From Phytophthora hibernalis (taxonomy: Eukaryota > Oomycota > Peronosporomycetes > Peronosporales > Peronosporaceae), in NCBI GenBank assembly GCA_012656075.1, contig JAAKBF010000056.1, forward strand, positions 124,001 through 188,000: a stretch of 64,000 nt of DNA, in the 5' to 3' direction. The position numbers were made by a program, and so were the translations under genes. Shown one piece after another: positions 9,740-20,626 of the stretch (the first letter of the stretch is position 1; each line of letters opens with the position of its first letter). The notes beneath the pieces are model-generated. The model saw only the letters and a list, made by a program, of their open reading frames with translations, ran no database searches and was not told the origin of the DNA.

Positions 9740-11537
9740 GAATGAGAAAGGTTAGTCCACGTGGTGTACAGGGGTGGTCCGCATGCCAAGCTCTTGAACC
9801 GGCGTCCGCCATTAAATTCTCTTCTCCAGCAATGTGCCGTGCTGAACACGTGAACGAGTGTCGAAATTCCGCCAGTGAAATGAGGCGGTTGTACATCCGC
9901 GCGGTCGGTTGCCTGCTTGAGCGTTTTGATAACCACGCCACTGCGCTTGTATTGTCGATCCACATACAGACGTTGCTACGATTACGACCTGTTGAAGTCC
10001 AATACGATCCCCAGTGGATGGCGGCTAGGACCGCACTCATGAGTTCTCTTACGTTGATGGAATTGTTCTTCTTTGATGCGGAAAAGCTGTTTCGAACTGT
10101 CTGACTGAATTCGAGTCGAATATACTGGCGAAGGCGGGGTTCGAGTGCACAAATTCCAGTGTCCGAGGCGTCCATCATCACGTGATGCGTTGACGGCTGT
10201 AAGTGTGCAAAATTCTCCACAGGTATCGTATTAAATTGCTGTTCCGAAGTTAAGACCGTACGTAACCAGGTAAGATCGTCGCGAACATCCGAGGGTACAT
10301 GTCTGCGTTCGAGCTGGTTGCTAAATGTTGCACCGAATGCCTGCACGTTTTGGTAGAAGGATCGTGCCGCCGGAAAGCATGTGGATACGTAGCGGAGACT
10401 GCCGATGAGCTTGTTAATTTGTGAACGTGATGTCGAACTTGCGGTCATTATTTCATCGATGCGTGCCCGTGCTTTGCGAATCTTTTCTTGTGGAACGGAG
10501 ACTGTACCATCGTTTGTGTTCCACAACAGTCCTAGCGCCTTGGTTTTCGTCGACCACTGGGTGAACTTGTCTTCATTCAGGGCCTGTGGTCCTAACACTG
10601 TAGCCATAGCCTTACGTATGGCAAAGTTTGCTTCCAAGCATCTTGTTCCTGTGGAAATTTCGACACAGGTATGATCATCACACCACACACTGCCGGTAAA
10701 TGAACTGGGGTCGGCTGGTGAGAGACGAGCATGTGGACGTTGAGTCTCGTACAGTCCGTTGATGAGATATCCGGCTACAGAGTAAAATGCCGGGGACCCG
10801 CACCATCCAAATCCACACGATAAGTCAATTATCACGTAGCCATCGAGTAGGAAGGCGAACATGTGAACGTGATCAGCGTTTACCGGAATGTGTCGAAAGG
10901 CCCCTGAGACGTCTCCTATCATCATTAGCAGGGGATGACCAGGGCACCGAGTGCGTAGCTGCCAAATACGACGAGCTATATCCTTCGGAGGGTTGTAAGC
11001 AATCTCAGGGAAATTACTGCGATCGGTGAAGTCGTTTACCGCGATCCCTGGTGGGTACGAGAAGTCATTAACCACACGAATGTCTGGCTGCGGTCCGGCC
11101 TTGTCGACGACCCCAATGGGACTGATGAAGATATTTGTCCACGTATCTAGCAGGTCTGCTTCCATTACCAGATAGCGCCCTTCTCGATGACCTTTGGCGA
11201 CGTGCAGTCGAATACGTTCTAAATGACGGTGAATTGACTGGTGGTTTGGCGGGCGCTGTGATTGCACTAGTGGTCGCTGAGGGATCCATCGAGGCTTGAC
11301 ACCTTCTCGAACGATTGAATTCCATAGAAGTGTCGCTTTGCGCAAATGTGGATCCACTGGTAGAGAGAGCTCGAAAAGATCCTTGTTCGGGCGGGTGTCG
11401 TCTGGAGTTTCGTCTCGGAGGAGCCGCACAAACTGCTCAAGCGGCAGCTTCAGCTTCCTGACCAGCTCCGAGTCGGCTCGAATTCGCTCAGTGTCGAGCA
11501 ACTTAAAGGGAGCCTCGCGTGTTCTTGGTATCACCAC
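9720..11537 (-). CDS. DIRS-like reverse transcriptase-RNase H
   Basis: A single open frame of 605 residues. Reverse transcriptase spans about residues 110-350: first catalytic Asp at 209 (I-G-D-V-S-G-A-F), and W-C-D-D at 285-288 in place of Y-x-D-D. An RNase H domain follows at about 450-580 with Asp456, Glu498 (V-R-E-L-M), Asp528 (W-I-D-N) and Asp578 (M-A-D-A). The block R-V-V-N-D-F-S-Y-P-P at about 154-163 is the RT motif typical of DIRS/Ngaro elements. All catalytic residues are present, so this is the best preserved part of the element. It overlaps the recombinase at 9720-9739 and lies downstream of the Gag-like ORF. Confidence 0.88.
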   Translation of the reverse strand: MVIPRTREAPFKLLDTERIRADSELVRKLKLPLEQFVRLLRDETPDDTRPNKDLFELSLPVDPHLRKATLLWNSIVREGVKPRWIPQRPLVQSQRPPNHQSIHRHLERIRLHVAKGHREGRYLVMEADLLDTWTNIFISPIGVVDKAGPQPDIRVVNDFSYPPGIAVNDFTDRSNFPEIAYNPPKDIARRIWQLRTRCPGHPLLMMIGDVSGAFRHIPVNADHVHMFAFLLDGYVIIDLSCGFGWCGSPAFYSVAGYLINGLYETQRPHARLSPADPSSFTGSVWCDDHTCVEISTGTRCLEANFAIRKAMATVLGPQALNEDKFTQWSTKTKALGLLWNTNDGTVSVPQEKIRKARARIDEIMTASSTSRSQINKLIGSLRYVSTCFPAARSFYQNVQAFGATFSNQLERRHVPSDVRDDLTWLRTVLTSEQQFNTIPVENFAHLQPSTHHVMMDASDTGICALEPRLRQYIRLEFSQTVRNSFSASKKNNSINVRELMSAVLAAIHWGSYWTSTGRNRSNVCMWIDNTSAVAWLSKRSSRQPTARMYNRLISLAEFRHSFTCSARHIAGEENLMADAGSRAWHADHPCTPRGLTFLILGHRSR

Positions 11538-11797
11538 ATTGTGTCTCGATGCGATGTCCCGGTCCTGTGCACTTCGAACTGCTGACGAACGGCGATTTGA
11601 GACTGAGGAAAAACCGTGTACGCGAGTTGTTGTCGTTTGCAGAATGAATTGTATTCTGGCGACGTCTGTGTATCGCTCTGCTGTTCACCCAGGGCCTGTA
11701 CCCGTGGGGCTTGCTGTACTGAACTGAAGGAGACATGTGCCTCGCTGTGTGGCTTGTTGATGTTGTGCCCAACCGCTATCGGATCTGGAACCTGGCG

Positions 11798-13676
11798 TCA
11801 CAGATCTTTAAATTCAGGTGCCAGGCCCAGGAAATGCTCATCGACCCAGTTCTTGGCATCAGCCGGTAATGCTAGAGGCTTGAAATGCGCTCGGTTGGGA
11901 TCGAAACATTTGCCGGGCACAGGTCCAGAGCAACCTTTCTTGGACAGGTACCTCATGCACATCGCTTTGCTGCCTTGCTTCGGAAGAAGCGCAAGGAGGT
12001 CCTTCGGCACTGCTGAAGCTTTTACAGTCCGGTTTTCACGAGAGAAATGTGTCCGTGTGCTTCCCAACGTCCGACTGGTTGGAACAGATGCCGGTGTAGA
12101 CTCTCGTCGAACATGCTGGGATTGATATAGCTCCATGAGGTGGTCGTCACTCCGAACAAATTCCTGTCCGACAAGTACGGCGGTCTGTAGGCTGCCTGTG
12201 ATTACTTCGTTCCGAAACTTTCCAAGTTTTGCGTTGATCCAGTAGACAAGCATGTTGCAAGTGGCTGCATCAGGTCGAGAGAAGGCTGCGTGCTTCTCCA
12301 TGAAGTCGGCGCCCACCTTGATGAAGTCGTACACTGTGGAGTTGTAGAACCTCCTGGCGAAACAAAGAAGAGTCTCGAAGGCCTCGACGATCTCACTGAT
12401 GTTAGTTGGTGGAGCCGCTGGTTGGAGCGCGTTTGAACGCCCGAAATTAGTCATGTTGGCTGCACTCGTTGTTGTTTGCATCCCCATTTCTTCGAATACT
12501 CGGCAGAAGTGCATCAACGAAAGACCGCGGATACCGAAACTGAAGTCGTATGCACCGCGGAGAACAGGAGGCGTTGCTAGAAACTTGGTCTATCGAGACT
12601 GTTGTGCGGCTTCCACAACCGCTTGATCGTTCTTACCTAATGTGGAGGGATGCCCAATCGCGTCTCGAACTTGACGTTCAACCTGGGACGGACGAAACGT
12701 GGAGGCGTGGCTGTCGGTACGTGTCTCCAAGGCAGGAATATCGATATCATCTGTCAGCATCAGGTCACGGTACTCCGATTCCGCGTATCGAGCGCGTTTC
12801 CGAAGTGGTCGATTTTGAAGCTGCACTAAGGCGATATCTGCTTGTCTGGATGCTTCAGTGTCTGCTTTTCCTTCATCATCGGTATCACTAAAAGTCAGAT
12901 CAACATTGTGAGTAGGTCAAAGTGGCGTGGTCCTGTTGGCACCAGCCGATTTAGAGGCTTCCAGCTCCAATAGCGCTGAGTCCTTGAACACGTCAAAAGG
13001 CTGCTTGCCGGGAACCGCAAGCTCGCAGTCGATGATGTGCTGGCGCTGCACGTGGACGATTTCGAGGGTGTCCGGTCGAATCACAGGAACACGTTGATCG
13101 GGTTCCAGGGGGACACTTAACATGGTGGCCGTTACACTGGTGGGTAAACCAGATCTGCTCTTTCCGCATGCAGCGATTACTTGGTTCAGCTTGTCGAGAA
13201 GTTCCAGAGCATTGAGAACAGTGCGATTGACCGATCGATGCTCCTGTGCGTAACGCGTAATTGAGCCGATCGACTGCGATAACTGTCGAATTACTGAATA
13301 GCTGGATATGCAGTGTCTGCGTGTCGTTGAGGACATGAAGCCGGGCAAGGCGGCCTTGCATAGAATAACCGGTAACAAGGCCGTAAGCCCACTGATCGCT
13401 GGTCTCACCGGCTGTCTGGACAAATGCGATAGGGTGGCCGACGTAGGATCCTGGCCACAGTTCTGCCTCCGCCGACTCGACGATGCGATGGCGCAGAACA
13501 GCGACCTTGACGTCGAATTGTGGTTCGTCGACACTCGCATCTGGACCTGCCTTCTGGACGATAGCAGTATTACCTTGGACCCGCACAACAGACAGATACG
13601 AGAATCCTTCTAGTGACGGTACGTGAGCCGGACCGACAAAGGCGAAGGCACCAGAAACGACGTTGGCACTGGACAT
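11798..13676 (-). pseudogene. DIRS-like Gag/ORF1, one frameshift and two in-frame stops
   Basis: Start at 13676 (M-S-S-A-N-V-V). The N-terminal domain includes Y-G-L-V-T-G-Y-S-M-Q-G-R-L-A-R-L, matched by G-R-L-A-R-L in the second element at 26675-26700. The frame slips near 13265; the next block (R-P-D-T-L-E-I-V-H-V-Q and H-I-I-D-C-E) continues to a TGA at 12917-12919. The same frame then carries on to a TAG at 12590-12592 and on to the stop at 11798. The last 240 residues contain a possible C3H-type zinc motif (C-M-R-Y-L-S-K-K-G-C ... G-K-C ... H). Paired homology with the second element supports one original ORF of about 620 residues. Role inferred: packaging of element RNA. Confidence 0.7.
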
Positions 13677-13876
13677 GGTAGCGAGTAGGATGAACGGGGG
13701 TCTTGAGAGTCCGGAGAAGAAGCCGCTTTAACGATACGAGGAAAATTGAAGACTGACCTAAACTAGCTTCGGCTCTTTCGTGCGCGCCTTGCGCCCTGGT
13801 CTGAACCTGAAATAGTGGTGGTTACGAAACTCCTGTCGTCTACTAGGAACCCGAACATCCTCCAAATGTTCCCTAG

Positions 13877-14367
13877 ACTCTCCTGCTGGGCGAACTCGGC
13901 GAACGGGGCCTTGTGCACCCGCGGGTGGTACAGCGCGTGCACTACGTGGGCCGACTCCTCGACCCACCGATTGATGTCCTCGCGGCCTGAGGGCGGGGCC
14001 AGGATGGCCGGCCCACCGTAGTGTTCGTCCACGTACTTGACGATGTCCATGCTCTCGGTGAGCGCGCGACCACTAGGCAGTAGCAGAATGGGGATCTGTT
14101 TGGTGCCCACGAGCTCCATGGGCGTGGTCTCGTCGTGGTTGGCCATGAAAGCCAACTCGTGCAGCACCTTCTTGAGCTCGAGCACGACGCGGGTCCGCGC
14201 GCAGAATGGGCAGTGGTCGTACACGAACAGCGTCACGGTCGGCTTCTCCTTCTTGTCGCCTTTGGCCGAGATGGTCTCGACCTAACCAGACCCCACATGG
14301 ACTTGACAGCCGCCCCCAGCGCGGCCCCCACCGTCACCGCCGCTCCGATCTTGGCCATGTCCGACAT
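13877..14367 (-). pseudogene. glutaredoxin-2-like copy B, N-terminal half
   Basis: Thioredoxin-fold half of copy B, with the redox centre C-P-F-C after Y-D-H and the conserved P-E-S-M-D-I-V region (here T-E-S-M-D-I-V-K-Y-V-D). The ATG at 14367 opens M-S-D-M-A-K-I-G-A-A, parallel to M-S-D-L-S-K-L-V-A-T of copy A. A one-base frameshift near 14275 separates this leader from the domain. Similarity to copy A stops at E-F-A-Q-Q-E-S (13877-13897), where the DIRS-like element begins. The C-terminal half is at 8296-8595. Confidence 0.85.
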
Positions 14368-14739
14368 GATGGTCTCCGCTATTAACGCGTCTGATTTGCG
14401 TCTGCGGGTCCCGTTGCGGCGGTGACCTCAGGCCTGTATCGCGGTGGCATAGCAGCGCGCCACGAAAATGAGTGCACTCCGCTCGTCTTGCTGTAGATTT
14501 GGCAAAGCACTGCCGTCCGGCTGGACAGCATCACCGTGTGTCGTTCAGACCACATCTTGGCAGCAATAATTGAAAGTGTAAACACAGCACGCCATTTTTT
14601 CTAGCTTATCTCGATCACCTACGAAAGCGCGAAACGCTTGCAATCATCCGCAGTACATCGGTGTTGCGTCGTACGCATAGCAACTGCATCACCGCTGGCG
14701 TGTCTTGTTCTCTATGTAGTGTACGCGCTCCAGTAAAAC
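14368..14739. other. intergenic region between glutaredoxin copy B and aquaporin 1
   Basis: Upstream of glutaredoxin copy B and downstream of aquaporin 1, which is transcribed away from it on the same strand. No gene or RNA recognised. Confidence 0.4.
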
Positions 14740-15675
14740 TTAGTTCTGGTGCGGGAGGGGGTGGTGGATCTCCACGAGTAGGCGGTACAGACCCGCGCCG
14801 CACACGCCACCCAGCGAGTCGGCCACGATTGGGATCCAGAAGTAGTAGTTGCGCGTCGTGAACACCTTTGAGCCCCAGCCGGCGATGGCCGTGAAGATAC
14901 GCGGACCCAGGTCGCGTGCTGGGTTGACAGCGTAACCCGTGTTCATACCGAACGCCATGCCCAGCGCCATGATCATGAGAGCAAACGCGAAGGGAGAGCC
15001 AACGGGGCCCGCAGACCTGTTGCGCTTGTCCGTGATAGCGTAGATGCTCATGACGAGCATGGCCGTACCAATGAACTCGGTGTAAAAGGCTGTGTAGTTG
15101 GAGATCTGGTCGCTGGGGTACGTCGAGAAGCTGCTCTGCGTGGTTTCGCGGTTCGGGTCGATCGCGTTCAGGTTCTGGTACTGCATGACGTAGATGACGA
15201 ATGCGCCGCAGAAGGCACCCAACAGCTGCGAGATCATGTAACCAGGCGCCTTCCACCACGGTAGACGGCCGTAGACGCAGTGGGCCAGTGTCACGGCCGT
15301 GTTGAGGTTGGCACCGCTGATGCCTTCGGAGCAGTAGACACCAATGAGCACGCCAATGCCCCAGCACATGTTGATGCTGAGCCACGTGCCGTTGGCGTCC
15401 TGCGAGTTGGTCACTTGGTTGTTCACGCCCATGCCGAAGACGATCATGACAAAGGTGCCGAGAAACTCGGCGAAACATTCGCGTAGGTGCACGCTGTTGA
15501 CAGCGAAGCGGGTAAGCCCCGTGCGCTCGGGGTACGCGGAAGTCGCCTTTGGGGTGGCGGACATGCCGGCGTAGCCGTTCTCGGTTTTGTCAAAGTCATC
15601 GTTGATCGTAAACGGTTCAGCCACAGCGGGGGCAGCTTCAACGTCGGGGTTTTGGTTTGAAGGAAGCGGGGCCAT
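14740..15675 (-). CDS. aquaporin / aquaglyceroporin-family channel (MIP), copy 1
   Basis: Membrane channel of the major intrinsic protein family, 311 residues, moving water or small neutral solutes such as glycerol. The ATG at 15675 precedes a polar N-terminal tail of about 65 residues, then six expected membrane segments. The second NPA box is N-P-A-R-D at 251-255, with the Asp typical of glyceroporins; the first box reads G-A-N-L-N-T-A-V (121-128), so NPA is replaced by NTA. The segment G-T-F-V-M-I-V-F-G-M-G-V-N-N (73-86) is membrane helix 1. The ORF is uninterrupted. Copies 2-4 lie at 16822-17420, 17831-18729 and 32102-33001. Which solute passes cannot be read from sequence alone. Confidence 0.92.
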   Translation of the reverse strand: MAPLPSNQNPDVEAAPAVAEPFTINDDFDKTENGYAGMSATPKATSAYPERTGLTRFAVNSVHLRECFAEFLGTFVMIVFGMGVNNQVTNSQDANGTWLSINMCWGIGVLIGVYCSEGISGANLNTAVTLAHCVYGRLPWWKAPGYMISQLLGAFCGAFVIYVMQYQNLNAIDPNRETTQSSFSTYPSDQISNYTAFYTEFIGTAMLVMSIYAITDKRNRSAGPVGSPFAFALMIMALGMAFGMNTGYAVNPARDLGPRIFTAIAGWGSKVFTTRNYYFWIPIVADSLGGVCGAGLYRLLVEIHHPLPHQN

Positions 15676-16821
15676 GGTTTCAGGAAACTCAATTGACTGG
15701 GAGATGACAAAATGCAGAATGTGATTGGAGCTGATGGGGTTGCAAGTCTCACATCGCAGCATCGACTGCCTGCATCACTGGAGACATCGAATACTCAGGA
15801 AGTGACCAAAGTGTGGCCTCGCGGCGCCACGGAAACTGCAGAATCTGTCAGTCGCACGATCAATCCTGCGCGAGGAGACGCCCCATTCAACGGGGCGACA
15901 CTGCATTAATAATTCGGTTGGTTAATACATGCACGGTGCTGACTGACACCATTGCGTGCTGCTTGGGGCCTGCGTGTTTATGCAGGATGCTCGCCACGCG
16001 AGTTAACTGTAAGGCGGCTAGAGTTTTTAGCTCGAGGAATCAGAAACACTTTGTACTTGTAGACTTCAAAATGATTCTTCTTGAAAAATACAATGGATTA
16101 TCTGAAGAAGCGCCAATTTCCTGTAAGTGCCGGGAATTGGCGCTTTACCTTCTCGCGCAATAAAGAAACAGTGGTGGGGTGATACAAGCAACGGGAGGTG
16201 ACAGGTTTTGCGTCCGTAGAAACACATTCCTGGCATGATCAGTCCGATAAATAATTCAATGTAAAAAGATATGAAGTTGGGTTATTATAGCCATAATGTA
16301 TGCTGATGTTAATAATACAACATGTACTTCAAGTGAAGTATCCATTTTGCAAGGTAATGAAATGCTGCAGTTCTGCATTTCCTGACTCGCCTTAATACGG
16401 CCCCCCGGAAACAATCCGCAGCAATAATTATACCGAACCTGCCTCGATTGCTCACGTAAATCGCCGAACTTACTGTCATGGCAGTTGTGGACCGATTGAT
16501 ACATGACGGGCATGACCTACAGTCTCGCAACTCACAATGCAGCGCTCAACTCGGCTCTCTGCCTTCTTCTACTGTAGTACTAGTAGTATAATGATAACCA
16601 AGAAACGCGAGCTATACTACATGCTTGGTGTCCAATTGAAACGATTGTTTGACAGTTCACGGTGGCCTCTCGGATCGATTAAAAGTACTTCTTGAAAATC
16701 CGGATGCGATCGCATCCTTTTAAAAAAAATTACACACAATCAAAGCATCCCCCCCAAAAAGGCACTCGATGCATTTTTCGCATGTAACTATAGTTTTACA
16801 GTCTATTCCATCACTAACAGG
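15676..16821. other. intergenic region upstream of aquaporin 1
   Basis: No coding sequence recognised. An inverted repeat with arms AAGCGCCAATTTCC (16108-16121) and GGGAATTGGCGCTT (16132-16145) can form a 14-bp hairpin with one G-T pair. Homopolymer runs of A and C occur near 16722 and 16750. Confidence 0.5.
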
Positions 16822-17420
16822 TTAGTTCTGATTGGGGAGGGGAGGGTGGTGGATCTCCACGAGTAGGCGGTACAGACCCGCGCCGCACGCCACCCAGCGA
16901 GTCGGCCACGATTGGGATCCAGAAGTAGTAGTTGCGCGTCGTGAACACCTTGGAGCCCCAGCCGGCGATGGCCGTGAAGATACGCGGACCCAGGTCGCGT
17001 GCTGGGTTGACAGCGTAACCCGTGTTCATACCGAACGCCATGCCCAGCGCCATGATCATGAGAGCAAACGCGAAGGGAGAGCCAACGGGGCCCGCAGACC
17101 TGTTGCGCTTGTCCGTGATAGCGTAGATGCTCATGACGAGCATGGCCATACCAATGAACTCGGTGTAGAAGGCCGTGTAGTTGGAGATCTGGTCGCTGGG
17201 GTACGTCGAGAAGCTGCTCTGCGTGGTTTCGCGGTTCGGGTCGATCGCGTTCAGGTTCTGGTACTGCATGACGTAGATGACGAATGCGCCGCGGAAGGCA
17301 CCCAACAGCTGCGAGATCATGTAACCAGGCGCTTTCCACCACGGTAGACGGCCGTAGACGCAGTGGGCCAGTGTCACGGCCGTGTTGAGGTTGGCACCGC
17401 TGATGCCTTCGGAGCAGTAG
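16822..17420 (-). pseudogene. aquaporin copy 2, truncated and frameshifted
   Basis: About 600 bp nearly identical to the 3' two-thirds of aquaporin copy 1, beginning at the codons for Y-C-S-E-G-I-S-G-A-N (17420 end) and running to the region of the stop. The N-terminal tail and first membrane segments are absent. Relative to copy 1 it lacks two bases (AC) near 16888, so the C-terminus is out of frame. The abrupt 5' break at 17420/17421 coincides exactly with the start of the left arm of the large inverted repeat. Confidence 0.88.
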
Positions 17421-19917
17421 TTCATTTTGAACACCCATGTCTATTGATGCTGCTGTGCACCTGCTCATGGCCGCCGGCGACTGATGAAAGATCGGCAATT
17501 TTTAAAAATAAAAACTACAGTACGAACAATACCCCAAGTTCTTTGGTAACGTTATTTTAGTATCCTACTACAACCAAGAAAATCAAATAACAAAAAAGCA
17601 CATGTTTGCTGCACATACTCGCACACCGCCATACCGGTACAGTATAAGGTCTGCATCGCCAACATTGTGGCATTCCATTTGCGCTACCGGTATTATACAT
17701 GTAGTTCGGTCGGCATCAACTCCAAAGTACAACCTTTCAAAAACATGAACTCTATTGACAATTTCTATTTATCGAGCTCACGGAGCGAATACCCCGCTCC
17801 GCCAAGCTAGAAATCCGTGGCCACTGCCGCTCACTGCTGTGGCTGCGGCTTCGGGTGGTGCATCTCCACCATCACGCGGTACAGACCTGCGCCGCACACG
17901 CCGCCGCACAACGGAGCCACGATGGGGATCCAGAAGTAGTGGTTGCGCAGCGTGAACACCTTGGTGCCCCAGCCGGCCAGACACGTAAAGAGGCGAGGAC
18001 CGAAGTCGCGTGCGGGGTTGATGGCATAGCCCGTGTTCATGCCGAAGGCCATGCCCAGTCCCCAGATGAGCAGGCAGAACGCGAACGGAGAGCCGACCGG
18101 GCCGGCAGACTTGTTGCGCTTGTCTGTGATGGCGTACACACCCAGCACCAGCATGGCCGTGCCGATGAACTCGGTGTAGAAGGCCGTGTAGTTGGAGATG
18201 TTGTCGCTAGGGTACGTGGACCAGCTTCCTGCGTCGTCTCGCGCTCCGGGTCCACGACGTTCAGGTTCTGGTACTGCATGAGGTAGATGATGAAGGCACC
18301 GCAGAAGGCGCCCAGCACCTGCGACACCATGTAACCCGGCGCCTTCCACCACGGCAGACGGCCGTACACGCAGTGCGCCAGCGTCACGGCCGTGTTGAGG
18401 TTGGCACCACTGACACCCTCCGAACAGTAGACGCCGAGGAGAACGGCCACACCCCAACACATATTGATGCTGAGCCACGTGCCGTTCCTGTCCTCGGAGT
18501 TCACCACCTGGTTGTTCACGCCCATGCCGAAAACGATCATCACGAAGGTTCCGAGGAACTCGGCCAGACACTCGCGCAGGTGCACGCTCTGCACAGCGTA
18601 GCGTGAGACGGCTTCGCCCGGCGACGCGGAGCCGGCCTTGGGTGTTTGTGGTGCGTCGACGTAGCCCGTCTCGACCTTGTCGATCAGTTCGTCGTACGAA
18701 ACAGCCACGGAGTCTTGCTTGGAAGTCATGGCGAATGGATAGTAGTGGGGGTCTTGTGTTTGTGAGTAAGATGCAGGACGTAGATCACTCGGAGAAGTGA
18801 GTGGGTGTTTTGGTCGGTTGCTTGACCAGTTGGAGGTGAAATGCAGAATGAGACTTTGAATTCCGGGTCAAGCAAACTCAATGATGGCGATTAATTTCTG
18901 ATTAACCCGATCGTTTTTTCTGCTTGGGGTGTTCGGTTTTGGCGCGTGTCTTTTGCTGGAGATGGGCTCGACCCGGCTCGGCTCAGCTCGGCTCGGCTCG
19001 ACTGCGGTCAGAGGTGGATTTCACACCCGCATGAGACAGGGCAGACAATGACAGAATGTGCGTGTATTGCATCGCTGTCGAGTATGCTGGAAGGCGCTGT
19101 GAAGGCCAGCGCCGTGGATATCCGCGATTAGAACGTTTCAAAGAGCAGTGCGAGCTAGTCGAGGGACTGGTTCTCGCCACACGCTTCGGTCTGGTGGCCA
19201 GCGACGGCCGAGGTTGGCTCACAGCCCGCGGGTTTTAGCAGTAAGGCTCACGTCACGCTGCCCTCGCAGTCACGGCGCTTCAACCAACTCCCCGCCACTG
19301 CAGCGACACCGGGATATTAATCTCCACCGCGCGTCGCAAGCCGCACCGTCCAACTTTGTTGTGGATCCGGCCGCTACCACCGCCGGAAAGCGGTCTCGCT
19401 GCGCTGCTTGCGCTTGCCTCGTGTTACATGTAAGCGCTAGAGAGACCATCAACCACATCGTTACATGTATTTGACAAGCTGATTAAAAATCGGCGGTGCC
19501 TCCTACCCCGCACACGCGATTATCGATCGACTGAAAGAGCGTACAGTAGTGAATCCGAGGCACGTTTTGCCAGCGGACCATGTCGCTGCAGCGAAAAGGA
19601 TTGTCCGGCGTGACGAGAGTGGCCGTGCCTTGCTTCAGTTCTGAGCAAGCGAGCGCACGACGGCGTTTGTCGCCTTGCCTTTCTCGCGGGATTTTTTAAC
19701 TTGACTAGAGCCTTCAGTCTGGAGCGCCGCAGTCCTGCTTTACCCCGGATGCCCCGCGAAAGGAGAAAGGAAAGAATGCTGTAGCTCGGACGAGGTTCCG
19801 AGTACTGATAGCTCCGTCGGTGCTGTTGGTCATCGGAAACGGCTGAGCGGCTGCACAGAAGCAGTCATTGCTGAAAGGCGCCCCGTTGTGCTGGGCGGGG
19901 ACGCGGTGGATGCCAAT
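17421..19917. repeat. left arm of a ~2.5 kb inverted repeat
   Basis: 2,497 bp that read, in reverse complement, as 30916-33411 (2,496 bp). I saw only a few differences by eye: one missing G in the aquaporin near 18227, two extra bases (AG) near 19617, and a T/A change near 17452. The arm contains aquaporin copy 3 with its 5' region (18730-19917) and 3' flank (17421-17830). Beyond 19917 the sequences diverge at once. No second gene was recognised in 18730-19917; a CTCGGCT-type short repeat occurs near 18970-19005. Confidence 0.93.
17831..18729 (-). pseudogene. aquaporin copy 3, one-base frameshift
   Basis: Same MIP-family gene as the intact copy 4 (32102-33001), which is its mirror image in the other arm. 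The ATG at 18729 and stop at 17831 are both kept. One G of the GGG in copy 4 (E-T-T-Q-G-S-W) is missing near 18227, so the frame breaks between the two halves of the channel, after membrane segment 3. Everything else matches, including the N-T-A and N-P-A-R-D boxes. With arms this alike, the missing base is either very recent damage or a sequencing error. Confidence 0.88.
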
Positions 19918-19990
19918 GGGTACGGGTTATTTTCAAGCAAACGAAGGTTTATTTTCAAGCAAGTCCATTTCGTGGCGTCTTTTCAAGCAA

Positions 19991-20047
19991 ATCGATGGTT
20001 CGCACCATGACATGTAAGTTCGCACCACTTGCTTGCGAACCATCGAT
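19991..20047. repeat. short inverted repeat next to the inverted-repeat boundary
   Basis: ATCGATGGTTCGCA (19991-20004) and TGCGAACCATCGAT (20034-20047), 14-bp perfect arms with a 29-bp loop. TTTTCAAGCAA occurs three times just before it (19930-19990), and TTGCTTGCGAACCATC recurs near 20421. Confidence 0.7.
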
Positions 20048-20626
20048 TACATTGTAGTGTAAGGAGGTGGGTTTTCAAGCACATGAGTGTTTGAACAAAC
20101 TTTCGCCAAGGTTATATACGAGTCAAGTCGGGTTTTTGGGGAGATGACGTACATCGGGTTGGACGCTCGTCGTTTGCACCGCCAATTTCGATTCGCTGAT
20201 GACGGTCAAGGTGCCGGTACAGTGCACGTAGATAGCACCTCCTTGTTAAGGTAACTACTCCGGTTCATGCGTCGACCATTGCAGACCTCCGCTTCGCTTG
20301 AGGGCCCAAATTTTTTTCAACATACACTGCGTTACTAAACGTTTCTAAATAAAATCCACATGACTTACTCTGCTGAAGGAATAACAGCCTCGATAAGCAC
20401 TTCAATTTGCTTGATCCCATTTGCTTGCGAACCATCCGCCATTTGCTCGGAAATAATCTTTTCCGATGTCAATACCGACCTGGTCTTTTTTGTATTGTAC
20501 GGATTATTGCGTATACGGGTCCGAGCGGGGTTTTGGATCTAGGTTAAATAAAAATTACTTGCACTTGTTTGACCGAAGGTCGGACATGGACACGACGCAA
20601 GCCTACGAAATAGGATAAAATGTTTT
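20048..20626. other. intergenic region, no gene recognised
   Basis: Spacer of the inverted repeat. Contains AT-rich stretches and the recurrence of the GCTTGCGAACCATC motif; nothing coding was supported. Confidence 0.4.

Larger units (their letters stand above)
8596..13876 (-). mobile_element. DIRS-like tyrosine-recombinase retrotransposon inserted in glutaredoxin copy B
   Basis: About 5.3 kb on the minus strand, order Gag-like ORF (13676-11798), RT-RNase H (11537-9720), tyrosine recombinase (9739-about 8690). RT with RNase H plus a tyrosine recombinase, and no integrase, defines DIRS-like elements. The ends are set by the point where the two glutaredoxin halves stop matching copy A; I could not find inverted termini or split direct repeats at those ends, and no clear target duplication, which fits recombinase-mediated insertion but leaves the ends approximate to about 10 bp. 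A related truncated element lies at 26375-30150. Confidence 0.8.

Noticed and set aside
8596..13876. Inverted termini expected of DIRS elements
   Set aside because: I compared both ends directly and inverted and found no convincing repeat, so none is claimed.
18966..19005. CTCGGCT tandem repeat
   Set aside because: Only a few degenerate units; treated as low complexity.
19148..19474. 108-residue open frame identical to one at 31357-31683
   Set aside because: Identity comes only from the inverted repeat; composition is unlike neighbouring genes and no domain is visible.
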